Source: an uncultured Alphaproteobacteria bacterium (lineage in GTDB: Bacteria > Pseudomonadota > Alphaproteobacteria > RF32 > CAG-239). From it: a stretch of 64,000 nt of DNA. The notes under the pieces are model-generated. The model had not been told where the DNA came from. It searched no databases and saw only the letters and a list, made by a program, of their open reading frames with translations. Location of the stretch: the NCBI GenBank assembly GCA_910577205.1, contig CAJTMA010000008.1, positions 4,536 through 68,535 on the forward strand, given 5' to 3'. Of this stretch, positions 8,002-16,385 are shown piece by piece. Each line of letters begins with the position of its first letter. Positions within the stretch are counted from its first letter, which is position 1. A program made the position numbers and the translations under genes.

Positions 8002-9334
8002 CATTAATGCCCGCTACTCCCACACCTCCTTCGGGCTCAGATATTTGAAAGCAAACCTGCACAAATTTGAAGAATGCTGCCAAATAATGGAATTTAGCCA
8101 CGACCTGATGGTTCAGGAAGTTGCCGAAACAATTATTAACGGAAAACCGGATGTTGTCGGATTAAGCTGCTATATCTGGAACATTGAAGATATGCTACGC
8201 GTGGCAGAAATTATTAAGGCGATATTGCCCCAAACATTGCTGGTTTTTGGCGGGCCGGAAGTTTCATATGAATATGATGGATTTTTACCCTATTGCGATT
8301 ATCTGATAAAAGGCGAAGGCGAATATGCCCTTTATCATTTGTTGCAAGCATGGCAAACAGGAAATTTGCCGAAAAATAAAGTTTTGGAAGAACCCGTCTG
8401 CGATGTCAACACGCTGAAACTGCCCTATTACCTCTATAGCGATGATGACATCGCCCACAGGCTGATTTATGTGGAAGCCACCCGCGGCTGCCCGTTCACT
8501 TGCGAATTTTGCTTATCATCCCTGTCACGCGGCGTAAGGGAATTCAACCTTGACAAGTTTCTGTCTGAGATGGAAATACTCATCAACCGCGGCGTTCGGC
8601 AGTTCAAGTTTGTAGACCGCACCTTTAACCTGAAATTCGCCAATGTCAAACGTATGTTAGACTTTTTTAAAACCCGTTGGCGCGAGGGCATGATTCTTCA
8701 CTTTGAGATATTTCCGGATAAACTCAGCCCGCAAATGCTTGAAGAAATCAAAAATTTCCCAACCGGCGGCCTGCATTTGGAAGCAGGTGTGCAGAGTTTT
8801 TATGAGCCATCTCTTCAAGCCATCTCCCGCAGACAGGATGAAGCCAAAACAATTGCCAACCTGAAATATATCAGCGAACAAACCGGGGCGGATATTCATG
8901 CCGACTTGGTTGCAGGACTGCCACACGCCACCTTTGCAACTTTCGCCGAAGATTTCAACAAACTCTTTGCCTGTCGTCCGGCAGAGCTGCAAATTGGTAT
9001 ACTGAAACGTTTGCGCGGCGCGCCGATTGACCGCCACACAGACATATTTAAAATGGTTTATTCCAAATATCCGCCATATGAAATTATGCAGACTTCCACA
9101 ATGTCTTATAACGAGCTTCAACAGATAAAACGCCTCGCGCGTTATTTTGACATCTTCTACAATGCCGGAAATTTTAGGGAAGAAACCCAAAATCTGACAA
9201 GCTTTGCCGATTGGCTGGATTTCAGCAATTACATCTGGACAAACTACAGGCAAACCCATAAAATATCCCTAAAACGCCAAGCCGAAATATTAAAGGACTA
9301 TCTCAATGCGCGAAGAACTGCTGCCCTACTTTGA
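7970..9334 (+). CDS. B12-binding-domain radical SAM protein
   Basis: A 454-residue protein of the cobalamin-dependent radical SAM class (COG1032-like). The N-terminal Rossmann-type domain (about 1-140, with FGGPEVSYE) matches the B12-binding fold. The [4Fe-4S] motif CPFTCEFC places Cys174, Cys178 and Cys181. A TIM-barrel continues to about residue 370, followed by a C-terminal helical domain. The substrate is unknown; relatives act on modified lipids, tetrapyrroles or methylated intermediates. The start codon and its AGGAG site lie inside the palindromic element described at 7805-8001. It overlaps the amidase gene by 29 nt. Confidence 0.85.
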   Translation: MSAKCTIILATINARYSHTSFGLRYLKANLHKFEECCQIMEFSHDLMVQEVAETIINGKPDVVGLSCYIWNIEDMLRVAEIIKAILPQTLLVFGGPEVSYEYDGFLPYCDYLIKGEGEYALYHLLQAWQTGNLPKNKVLEEPVCDVNTLKLPYYLYSDDDIAHRLIYVEATRGCPFTCEFCLSSLSRGVREFNLDKFLSEMEILINRGVRQFKFVDRTFNLKFANVKRMLDFFKTRWREGMILHFEIFPDKLSPQMLEEIKNFPTGGLHLEAGVQSFYEPSLQAISRRQDEAKTIANLKYISEQTGADIHADLVAGLPHATFATFAEDFNKLFACRPAELQIGILKRLRGAPIDRHTDIFKMVYSKYPPYEIMQTSTMSYNELQQIKRLARYFDIFYNAGNFREETQNLTSFADWLDFSNYIWTNYRQTHKISLKRQAEILKDYLNARRTAALL

Positions 9335-10049
9335 AGAACGCGAAACGCCGATAGATATGGTGGTACTTCACTGCAGCGCCTATAACGTCGAAACCATCAT
9401 TAAGTGGATGCACGAATATCAGATAAGCGCCCATTATATTATCGACGAGCAAGGCAACATAACCAAGCTGGTTAATGAATCAAAACGCGCTTATCACGCC
9501 GGGGCGGGATTTTGGCGCGGGAAAGAGCGCAGTCCCAACTCCCGTTCCATAGGCATTGAACTTGTCAACTTCAGCCTTGGGCAAAACGCCTATGCTCCGG
9601 CTCAAATTGAAAAACTTATCTTTTTTCTAAAAAAACTGATAAATAAATATCAAATCAGTCCGGAGATGATTGTCGGACATTCTGATATCACGCCATTGCG
9701 CAAAGCAGATCCCGGCAAAGCTTTTCCGTGGAAACAGCTTGCCAAAGCGGGCATCGGACTATGGTATCAGCCACGCAACGCAGAGAAAATGCACACCTCT
9801 GACATAAAAAATCTTTTAGCCACCATCGGCTATGACACTCGTACCCCTGAAGCTGTCAATGCCTCAGCTTATGCATTCTGCCGCCATTTCGCACCACAAT
9901 TTGTCCATACAGATACTGATATTTTGCACCTTGTTGACCACATATTGCCGGATAATTTTGATTTTATGAACACCCCAGAATTCCTCAAAATACTCAAAGC
10001 CACAGCGTATTCTTACACGACTGCCGCTAAACAAACAAAAATATTTTAG
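9306..10049 (+). CDS. N-acetylmuramoyl-L-alanine amidase (AmpD/AmiD type, Amidase_2)
   Basis: A 247-residue zinc amidase cleaving the MurNAc-L-Ala bond. Zinc-ligand regions are LHCSA (near residue 20) and GHSDITPLRKADPG (near 125-138). The catalytic Glu is in SIGIELVN. A C-terminal helical stretch (about 165-215) resembles the small peptidoglycan-binding module of AmiD. No signal peptide is visible, suggesting cytosolic recycling of anhydro-muropeptides as in AmpD. AAAGGA precedes the ATG, and the 29-nt overlap with the upstream gene implies coupled translation. Confidence 0.85.
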   Translation: MREELLPYFEERETPIDMVVLHCSAYNVETIIKWMHEYQISAHYIIDEQGNITKLVNESKRAYHAGAGFWRGKERSPNSRSIGIELVNFSLGQNAYAPAQIEKLIFFLKKLINKYQISPEMIVGHSDITPLRKADPGKAFPWKQLAKAGIGLWYQPRNAEKMHTSDIKNLLATIGYDTRTPEAVNASAYAFCRHFAPQFVHTDTDILHLVDHILPDNFDFMNTPEFLKILKATAYSYTTAAKQTKIF

Positions 10050-10050
10050 G

Positions 10051-10079
10051 TTGCATTTTAACAGCAAATACACTATTAT
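10051..10079 (+). promoter_or_regulatory. Leaderless-type promoter of first small membrane protein
   Basis: TTGCAT (10051-10056), 17 bp, TATTAT (10074-10079), then only 6 nt to the ATG at 10086. No Shine-Dalgarno sequence is possible, so the transcript would start at or next to the ATG. Confidence 0.6.
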
Positions 10080-10085
10080 TCTTCT

Positions 10086-10589
10086 ATGACTGATAATAAA
10101 ACAACGCCAAATATTTTCTTTGTTGAAGCTTTATTGCACCTACTATTTCTGATTGGTGCTTTTATGTTTATTAATCCTTGGATAAATTTTCCTTATCCTG
10201 ACGGAAACAAATACGAATTAATCAAATATTACAGCTTATTAACCACTGAAGTCAGCACAGTTTTTATATTGATTAGCTTGCCCTTTCCGCTAAAAGTCGA
10301 CAGAGGACTTTTTTTACTTATAATTCTTGTCACTTTTCCAACATTTTTTATTTTTGCGAGATCAATACACGAACTTCTTATTGTAATAACTAAAGACAGC
10401 CAATCACCAGAAATCAAAATGTTTTTCAACTACTATAGCTATGCAAAAACACTTCCTCTCATCCTTTACATATTAGGTTACATTAACAAAAAACTGTTCT
10501 GGATTATGGCCTCCATCCCTATCGCCTGTTTCTTTTTTTCTGTCATCTGGTTTGAACTTTTCAGTAAACCTTTCTATTGGAATCAATAA
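10086..10589 (+). CDS. Small multi-pass membrane protein, paralogue 1 of 3 (candidate immunity protein)
   Basis: A 167-residue protein of unknown family with four or five hydrophobic segments (about 10-32, 55-72, 77-97, 118-132, 136-160). It shares almost its whole N-terminus (MTDNKTTPNIFFVEALLHLL) and the YINKKLFWI-ASIPIACFFFSVIWF tail with the gene at 12633, including near-identical DNA over the first 150 bp. The Ntox44-like gene lies between the two paralogues on the opposite strand. Inner-membrane location and the pairing suggest protection from a wall- or membrane-acting toxin; this is inference. The -10 box ends 6 nt before the ATG. Confidence 0.7.
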   Translation: MTDNKTTPNIFFVEALLHLLFLIGAFMFINPWINFPYPDGNKYELIKYYSLLTTEVSTVFILISLPFPLKVDRGLFLLIILVTFPTFFIFARSIHELLIVITKDSQSPEIKMFFNYYSYAKTLPLILYILGYINKKLFWIMASIPIACFFFSVIWFELFSKPFYWNQ

Positions 10590-10612
10590 TATCTTCATCC
10601 ATTAATAACCAC

Positions 10613-10648
10613 AGGAAGATAAAATGAAAAACAACATTTTATCTTCCT
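10613..10648. terminator. Bidirectional stem-loop between convergent genes
   Basis: A perfect 14-bp inverted repeat, AGGAAGATAAAATG / CATTTTATCTTCCT with an 8-nt loop, sits between the ends of the membrane-protein gene (plus) and the toxin-like gene (minus). It lacks a long T tract, but the A/T-rich stem and position fit a shared terminator. Confidence 0.6.
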
Positions 10649-10674
10649 GATATTTAGCTTACCTTCAATCAGAA

Positions 10675-12408
10675 TCAAAAATCTTCTTCGTCTGGTTCAT
10701 CGTCGTGATTTTCTGATGCATAACTTGAACGGACATAAGACTTGATTTCATCTTCCTTTTCATCTTTCAAATGATTAAACGCCGATGTCGTTTTATCACC
10801 GATATCATTATCTTCCTTAAGCGCTTCATACCCTGAAACCTTTTGCCCAATCTCGTTTAACCCTTTCTGCAAAAAGCTTCCACCATCATTAGGACGAATA
10901 GACGACATTGTCTGCTGAAGCGTTTCTTTCTCAAACGGCTGTTGACGTTTTTGCTCCATCACATTGGATAATCCGCCATACCCAATACTTTGCTTCACCT
11001 TATCCACACCATAACGGCTCAAAGCCTCCTTCGTGCGGGAAGTTGTTTTAGCACCCAAAATACCATCTTCCTTTAAGGCAGAACCATCACCAAAAGAATT
11101 CAACCCTTTTTGTAAAGATTTAACTCCCAAAGGTGCAGCTTGCTTTGCAACAGCTTCATATGCCTGATTAAGTGTCATTCCGCCATTCAGCCGCAACTCA
11201 CTTCGTTCTTGTGCTTGAGCTTTTTTGGGCTCAGAAACTAATTGCCGGCCAAATTCATCACGTTTGACAGCCTCCGTACCGTAATAATGATCATACCACT
11301 TTCCCTGCATCTCATCCGCCTGCTTTTTACGTCTAATATCCTTATTTTCATAAAGATAATGGCGCATTCCGCTTTTCAATTCCTCCTCGGTAATCTGCTC
11401 CACCGGCTTATACAAAATATCTTCATCAGGATTATTATGCTTTTTTAACGCCTCTAAAATAGAATTTTCTTCAACAGAATATTCCTCAGGCTTAGCGATG
11501 GCTGACAATTTATCACCGGACAACGGCGTAACCGATTTCTCATCAGGCTTAGGCGACTGCAGTGCAACTTGACGGTCAGCCCTTTGCGGCAGATTAATCC
11601 GTGTCCCCTCTTTCAAGCTCATGTTTTCATTAAAACTGGCATAGGCCGGATTGATTTGCGCATCACGCTGCAGATTTTGAACCATATCTTCTTTAGAAAT
11701 CCCATGCTTATCTCCGATTTGCGCCAAATCCTCGCCTGCTTTGGCTTTCACGCTTCGGGTTTCCAAATTCTTCTCATCATAGCGTCGCAACTTATCTCGA
11801 TTTTCCCAAATCTCACGCTGCAAATCTTCTTTCGTCAGCTTCGCCCCATATTTATTAAATAAATCAATACCGATTTCCACCATCGGACTATCTTTACTAT
11901 CAAAATCAACCCAATCTAAATGTTTTAACCTTTCAACACCCCATTGCCCAAAGTCATCAGTCACAGCCCCTCCTTTGGTTACCAAGTCATTATACCCCGC
12001 TGCTGCTAAAGTATACCCATAGGAAATATTTCCCCAAAAATCATGATCATAAATATACGAATTATCTCCCGGAATCTTACCACCAAACACCACCGGCTGT
12101 CGTCCCGAAGAATTAATCTCATCTTTCCGATAATAACTTGGCAAAATCTTTTTCATCGCTGGTTTATGATCCCATGCCCCTATTCGATCACCTTTACTTG
12201 TAGAATTACGGTAAACCTGTTTCAGATTTGATATATCTTTTGACCGCAATAAATAGCCATTCCCTAAAATTGATTTTTTATTATCCTCTCGCATTCTAAG
12301 TATTTCAGGATCACTATGACGTGACATCATATCTTGATAAACCCTCTCCAATGCTTTTTCATAGTCTTCCACATCAATTTTATTACTTTTAGCAATATCA
12401 TTTTTCAT
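10675..12408 (-). CDS. Putative toxin: Ntox44-like domain, LysM-like region, two peptidoglycan-binding repeats
   Basis: A 577-residue protein starting at the ATG at 12408 (GGAGA 11 nt upstream); an upstream TTG frame through two hairpins is discounted. Residues about 70-190 match the polymorphic-toxin type 44 pattern (FWGNISYGYTLAAAGYN, GGAVTDD-GQWG, DSPMVEIGIDLF). About 218-275 looks like a LysM motif (KAGEDLAQIGDKHGIS ... INLP). Two C-terminal repeats (about 440-490 and 515-560, SLQKGLN-G...DGILGAKTTS and FLQKGLNEIG...NDIGDKTTS) resemble peptidoglycan-binding modules. No signal peptide. The wall-binding modules suggest delivery to, or action at, peptidoglycan. Flanking paralogous membrane proteins may confer immunity. 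The biochemical activity is not assigned. Confidence 0.6.
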   Translation of the reverse strand: MKNDIAKSNKIDVEDYEKALERVYQDMMSRHSDPEILRMREDNKKSILGNGYLLRSKDISNLKQVYRNSTSKGDRIGAWDHKPAMKKILPSYYRKDEINSSGRQPVVFGGKIPGDNSYIYDHDFWGNISYGYTLAAAGYNDLVTKGGAVTDDFGQWGVERLKHLDWVDFDSKDSPMVEIGIDLFNKYGAKLTKEDLQREIWENRDKLRRYDEKNLETRSVKAKAGEDLAQIGDKHGISKEDMVQNLQRDAQINPAYASFNENMSLKEGTRINLPQRADRQVALQSPKPDEKSVTPLSGDKLSAIAKPEEYSVEENSILEALKKHNNPDEDILYKPVEQITEEELKSGMRHYLYENKDIRRKKQADEMQGKWYDHYYGTEAVKRDEFGRQLVSEPKKAQAQERSELRLNGGMTLNQAYEAVAKQAAPLGVKSLQKGLNSFGDGSALKEDGILGAKTTSRTKEALSRYGVDKVKQSIGYGGLSNVMEQKRQQPFEKETLQQTMSSIRPNDGGSFLQKGLNEIGQKVSGYEALKEDNDIGDKTTSAFNHLKDEKEDEIKSYVRSSYASENHDDEPDEEDF

Positions 12409-12432
12409 AAGCTTTATATCTCCATAAAAAAA

Positions 12433-12483
12433 ATCCGCCAAAAATGGCGGATAAATAAAAAACCCCGAACCAGACAGTCGAGG
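12433..12483 (-). promoter_or_regulatory. Two tandem terminator-like hairpins in the leader of the toxin-like gene
   Basis: Read on the minus strand, a 6-bp hairpin (CCTCGA/TTCGGGG, one wobble; 12463-12483) is followed by TTTTTTATTT. An 8-bp hairpin (ATCCGCCA/TGGCGGAT; 12433-12452) is then followed by eight T. Both lie between a possible extended -10 (TGCTATAAG, 12497-12504) and the toxin start codon. This arrangement would keep expression low unless terminators are read through or disrupted. Confidence 0.55.
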
Positions 12484-12598
12484 AGTTAAGGACACACTTA
12501 TAGCAAGTGGCAATTAAACTTTTAGACTAAAACCACAACAAAATCAAGAATAAAATCCTAAAATCCACAATAAATATAAATTGATTTAAAATTACTTA

Positions 12599-12626
12599 TT
12601 GCACTTTAAATTTTAATCTTTACAAT
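12599..12626 (+). promoter_or_regulatory. Leaderless-type promoter of second small membrane protein
   Basis: TTGCAC (12599-12604), 16 bp, TACAAT (12621-12626), then 6 nt to the ATG at 12633, the same geometry as at 10051. Confidence 0.6.
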
Positions 12627-12632
12627 AGGCTT

Positions 12633-13178
12633 ATGACTGATAATAAAACAACGCCAAATATTTTCTTTGTTGAAGCATTATTACACCTGCTGGTTCTTAC
12701 TAATGCCTTTATGTTTTTTAACCCGTGGATTAATTTTCCTTATCCTAGCGAAAACAAATACGAATTAATCAAATACTACAGTTTATTAACAATAGAAGTA
12801 AGCTCGGCCTTTCTGCTGATTACCATGCAGTTCCGACTAAAAGTCGATAGAGGACTTTTTTTACTCATAATTCTTGTCATTTTTCCGACATTCTTTATAT
12901 TTGGAAAATCAATGCAAGAACTTTTTAATATATTAGCCAAAGATAACCAATCACCAGAAATCCACACTTTTTTTAAACATTATATTTTTAAATATTATAA
13001 TCGATATGTATCAATAACCCCTCTAATCATTTACATATCAGGCTACATTAATAAAAAACTGTTCTGGATTATAGCATCCATCCCCATTGCCTGTTTCTTT
13101 TTTTCTGTTATCTGGTTTTTCATATTGAGCGAACCTCTATACTATTCTCATCTTGGGGATAATACTTTTACTCGTTAG
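12633..13178 (+). CDS. Small multi-pass membrane protein, paralogue 2 of 3 (candidate immunity protein)
   Basis: A 181-residue close paralogue of the 10086 gene, with the same first 20 residues, NPWINFPYP and NKYELIKYYSLLT segments and hydrophobic tail. It has about 14 extra residues: an insertion (FKYYNRY) in the fourth loop and a longer C-terminus. Four or five transmembrane segments are visible. The start is fixed by near-identity with paralogue 1. Conservation of both copies either side of the toxin-like gene argues for linked function; no family name can be given. Confidence 0.7.
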   Translation: MTDNKTTPNIFFVEALLHLLVLTNAFMFFNPWINFPYPSENKYELIKYYSLLTIEVSSAFLLITMQFRLKVDRGLFLLIILVIFPTFFIFGKSMQELFNILAKDNQSPEIHTFFKHYIFKYYNRYVSITPLIIYISGYINKKLFWIIASIPIACFFFSVIWFFILSEPLYYSHLGDNTFTR

Positions 13179-13235
13179 CATATATTAAAGTCCGATTATC
13201 GCCCAGCAACATCCTTTGCTTATTGCATATAACCA

Positions 13236-13264
13236 TTGCTTTTTTTTAATTTACACAATATACT
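13236..13264 (+). promoter_or_regulatory. Leaderless-type promoter of third small membrane protein
   Basis: TTGCTT (13236-13241), 17 bp, TATACT (13259-13264), then 6 nt to the ATG at 13271. Same geometry as the other two paralogues although the coding sequences have diverged. Confidence 0.55.
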
Positions 13265-13270
13265 GTTTTC

Positions 13271-13744
13271 ATGATAAATCTTAAGAAACTACATCGCCCT
13301 TTTCAGCTAGTGCTCCATTTAGCGCTTCTTTTTATCATTGTGATAAATATCACACCAATAATAAATCACTATATTCCAGGCTCTCAAGACTGCAAAAAAA
13401 TACATGACTACAGTTTACAAATTGTCTGCCTAAGTACAATCTTCTTTCTCATAACAATGCAATGGCAACAGAAAGTTCACAACTTCGCGCTAACATCCAT
13501 TATCTTATGTACTTTATTTAATATGTTGCTGTCAGCCGCTTGCATCCACCGGCATTTTATGATTTATACTTTTGGCCCTCTGCCAACGTCAATAGAGCTT
13601 ATCCTTTTAACTTCATCCAAGATGGGCTTTCTCGCCCTGCTCATCTATATTTCCGGCTTTATTAACAAAAAACTGTTCTGGAGCTTAGCCACATTTTCAC
13701 TTTTATATATGCTGTCCGTGTTCATATATTACTGGGATATGTAA
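13271..13744 (+). CDS. Small multi-pass membrane protein, divergent paralogue 3 of 3
   Basis: A 157-residue membrane protein with four or five hydrophobic segments. Its N-terminal half is unlike the other two, but LLIYISGFINKKLFW near the C-terminus and FFLITMQW--KV in the middle align with LIIYISGYINKKLFW and LLITMQFRLKV of the 12633 gene. It is read as an older duplicate. The function is unknown; it shares gene order and promoter architecture with the two candidate immunity genes. Confidence 0.6.
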   Translation: MINLKKLHRPFQLVLHLALLFIIVINITPIINHYIPGSQDCKKIHDYSLQIVCLSTIFFLITMQWQQKVHNFALTSIILCTLFNMLLSAACIHRHFMIYTFGPLPTSIELILLTSSKMGFLALLIYISGFINKKLFWSLATFSLLYMLSVFIYYWDM

Positions 13745-13762
13745 ACCAGATTATTTATCCCG

Positions 13763-14221
13763 TCACACAAAATTAAACGCATCCAACACACCCTGCAAAA
13801 TATAGGCGGCCGCTCCGGCATCCAGTGATTTTTTACGTTTTGAGCGGGACAAATCAGCTTCTTTAATCATCATATTTTCCACCGCTGAAGACGACAATCT
13901 CTCATCCCAGAAAAAATAAGGAAGTTTAACCTCCTGAGCCAAGCGCTGCGCAAACTTGCGAACCTCCTGCGCAATATCCCCTTCTTCCCCATTCATCTGC
14001 AAAGGCAGGCCATAAACAATGCCGCCAATTTCTTTTTCTCTGATAATTTTCTGAATCTCAGCCAAATCCGCTTGAAAATTCCCGCGTTGAATAATCTTAT
14101 ACGGCGTTGCCGTCATCAACAGCAAATCAGAAACCGCAACACCCAAACGTTTTGAACCATAATCAAACCCCAACAAGGCTTTGTATGGTTTCAACTGTGT
14201 TTTAAATTCTGCAATGGTCAT
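13763..14221 (-). CDS. ruvX: Putative pre-16S rRNA nuclease / Holliday-junction resolvase-like YqgF
   Basis: A 152-residue RNase H-fold protein of the YqgF/RuvX family. The first acidic residue is in LGFDYGSKRLGVAVSD, GIVYGLPLQMNGEEG follows, and the late motif FFWDERLSSSAVE carries the DER residues; a final Asp is in SLDAGAAAYILQ. E. coli YqgF processes the 5' end of 16S rRNA. It is convergent with the membrane-protein gene and followed, divergently, by tolB. Confidence 0.9.
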   Translation of the reverse strand: MTIAEFKTQLKPYKALLGFDYGSKRLGVAVSDLLLMTATPYKIIQRGNFQADLAEIQKIIREKEIGGIVYGLPLQMNGEEGDIAQEVRKFAQRLAQEVKLPYFFWDERLSSSAVENMMIKEADLSRSKRKKSLDAGAAAYILQGVLDAFNFV

Positions 14222-14372
14222 TTTGCCTCCTCAACTCAAGGGTAAACGAAAAAACAAATTAGTCAATCCGTATTAATTATCCCAAACTAAACCATATGAT
14301 AATGGAAAATTAATACTCTGCGATTAATATAATGCTCAATGGAAAACCCTGTTTTAAAATGGTGATAACACA

Positions 14373-15677
14373 ATGAAACTCAGATACTTTTTAGCACTGG
14401 CTTTATGCCTGTTCTGCACCCCGGCCAAAGCCGAATTGCAGATTGATGTCAATGGCGCAATGCGTGACCCGCTGCCCATTGCCTTTCCTGAAATGATTCA
14501 CGAAGGATTCTTCCTCGGACAAACCGGCAATAAAATCCGCGACGTCGTCATTGCAGACTTAGAGCGCTCCGGCCTGTTTAAAATCATTCCCGAGGGGAGC
14601 TATATCCAAACGCTGACCTCCATCAACGAACAACCAAACTTCGTAGACTGGAAAGCTATTAATGCCCACGCTCTGGTTCAAAGCGCCATTACGGAAATTG
14701 ACAGCAATCATTTGAGAATTGAATTTCGCCTGTGGGACATTTATGCCCAAAACCAACTTAAAGGGCAATCTTTCACCACCACTAAAAACAACTGGCGGCG
14801 GGTCGCCCACGTTATTGCCGACGCTATTTATGAACGTCTGACCGGTGAAAAAGGCTATTTTGACACCCGCATTGTTTATGTTTCAGAAACAGGTCCCAAA
14901 ACCAAACGCACCAAACGTCTGGCAATTATGGATCAGGATGGTGAAAACCATAAATTCCTCACTTCTGGAAGCTCTATGGTGCTGACACCGCGTTTCTCAC
15001 CGAACCTGCAAAAAGTAACCTATATGTCTTATGCCGGCGATACGCCTCGCGTGTATATTTTGGATATTGAAACCGGGCGTCAGGAACTTCTCGGCAATTT
15101 CCCGGGCATGACCTTTGCGCCGCGTTTCTCACCCGACAGCAACAAAGTCGTTTTGAGTTACGCTTCTCGCGGCAAAAGTAACATTTATGAAATGGATTTA
15201 CGCAGCCGTACCAGCAAACAACTGACCTCCGGCAGTGCCATCGACACCTCGCCGAGTTATTCTCCTGACGGTGAAAAAATTGTCTTCAACTCTGACCGCG
15301 GCGGCAACCAGCAGCTTTATGTCATGAACGCCGACGGCAGCGACATCCACCGCATCAGCTTCGGCTCAGGCCGCTATGCAACGCCGGTATGGTCCCCGCG
15401 CGGCGACTACATCGCCTTCACGAAAATGGCCGGCGGACAATTCTATATTGGCGTCATGTATCCTGATGGCTCCGGCGAACGCCTGTTGGCCAGCGGTTTT
15501 CTGGTCGAAGGCCCAACCTGGTCGCCAAACGGCCGCGTCCTGATGTATTTCCGCCAGGACAGCAGCACCGCTTCCCCGGTCAAAATTTATTCAATTGACC
15601 TGACCGGATACAACGAACGGCAGATTGTTACCCCGGGCGAAGGCTCTGACCCGGCATGGTCACCGCTTCTGCCTTAA
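14373..15677 (+). CDS. tolB: Tol-Pal system periplasmic beta-propeller protein TolB
   Basis: A 434-residue exported protein. The signal peptide is MKLRYFLALALCLFCTPAKA with AxA-type cleavage near residue 20. An N-terminal alpha/beta domain (about 25-160) is followed by five or six WD-like TolB propeller repeats with repeated P-FSPDSNKV, PSYSPDGEKIVF and PVWSPRGDYIAF segments. TolB links Pal to the Tol inner-membrane complex for outer-membrane constriction at division. tolQ, tolR, tolA and pal are not in the window, so this gene appears detached from the usual operon. Confidence 0.95.
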   Translation: MKLRYFLALALCLFCTPAKAELQIDVNGAMRDPLPIAFPEMIHEGFFLGQTGNKIRDVVIADLERSGLFKIIPEGSYIQTLTSINEQPNFVDWKAINAHALVQSAITEIDSNHLRIEFRLWDIYAQNQLKGQSFTTTKNNWRRVAHVIADAIYERLTGEKGYFDTRIVYVSETGPKTKRTKRLAIMDQDGENHKFLTSGSSMVLTPRFSPNLQKVTYMSYAGDTPRVYILDIETGRQELLGNFPGMTFAPRFSPDSNKVVLSYASRGKSNIYEMDLRSRTSKQLTSGSAIDTSPSYSPDGEKIVFNSDRGGNQQLYVMNADGSDIHRISFGSGRYATPVWSPRGDYIAFTKMAGGQFYIGVMYPDGSGERLLASGFLVEGPTWSPNGRVLMYFRQDSSTASPVKIYSIDLTGYNERQIVTPGEGSDPAWSPLLP

Positions 15678-15687
15678 AATCACCATT

Positions 15688-15711
15688 CCCCCTCTGCCAA
15701 AGCAGAGGGGG
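15688..15711 (+). terminator. Stem-loop after tolB
   Basis: A perfect 10-bp stem CCCCCTCTGC/GCAGAGGGGG with a CAAA loop begins 11 nt after the tolB stop. It lacks a strong T tract, so termination may be partial, with some read-through into the HAD gene. Confidence 0.6.
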
Positions 15712-15731
15712 ATATTCATATTGAGAAAACT

Positions 15732-16367
15732 ATGGCTAAAATAAAATATTGTATTTGGGATGTTGGCAACGTTATCTATAATTATACCCTAGAACCGTTG
15801 CATAACTGGTGCGAACAGCATACCGCCGACTTAGACACCTTTCGCCGCAACAAAGGAAAATTTAATTATAATGCATACATGAAAGGACAAGTTCCTTACC
15901 CTGAACTATGCCGCCAAATCTGCGAATTTTATGCAGTGCCTTATCACAAAAATCACCCTATTGAAATAAATAAAGCCTTTCATGCCGGAATAAAAAACTA
16001 CCACCCGCAAACCCGCCAAATACAGGAAGAACTGCAGCGCCAGGGCATACCAAACTGTATCTTGTCAAATGCCCTGCCGATTCTGGCTGATGACAACAAA
16101 GCCGCAGACCTAATCCCCCCCGAACGCCAGTTTTGTTCATTTGACTTAGGCTTGCTGAAACCCGATCCGGAAATCTATCGCGCCGTACAACAAAAACTGG
16201 GCTGCCGATTTGAAGAACTGATTTTTGTCGACGACAAACATAAAAATACCCAAGCTGCCGCCGAATTAGGAATCCACGCCATCACCTTCAAACCTCAAAC
16301 AATAATTGATGAAATTCATCAAATCATCTCGCCGCATAATATACCGATTAAAAATAAAACAAGATAA
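15732..16367 (+). CDS. HAD-superfamily hydrolase (YihX-like)
   Basis: A 211-residue HAD hydrolase. Motif I is WDVGNVIYN with the nucleophile Asp10. Motif II is CILSNA (about 116-121). The motif III lysine is in LGLLKPDPEIYR, and motif IV is IFVDDKHKN. The helical cap between motifs I and II fits subclass I, like the YihX sugar-phosphatase group. The substrate cannot be read from the sequence. It probably lies downstream of tolB with a partial terminator between. Confidence 0.8.
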   Translation: MAKIKYCIWDVGNVIYNYTLEPLHNWCEQHTADLDTFRRNKGKFNYNAYMKGQVPYPELCRQICEFYAVPYHKNHPIEINKAFHAGIKNYHPQTRQIQEELQRQGIPNCILSNALPILADDNKAADLIPPERQFCSFDLGLLKPDPEIYRAVQQKLGCRFEELIFVDDKHKNTQAAAELGIHAITFKPQTIIDEIHQIISPHNIPIKNKTR

Positions 16368-16385
16368 AATTTAAGGATTCAATCG

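Noticed and set aside
12409..12513. 35-residue N-terminal extension of the Ntox44-like protein from a TTG
   Set aside because: It would translate through two terminator-like hairpins and bypass the well-placed GGAGA and ATG at 12408.
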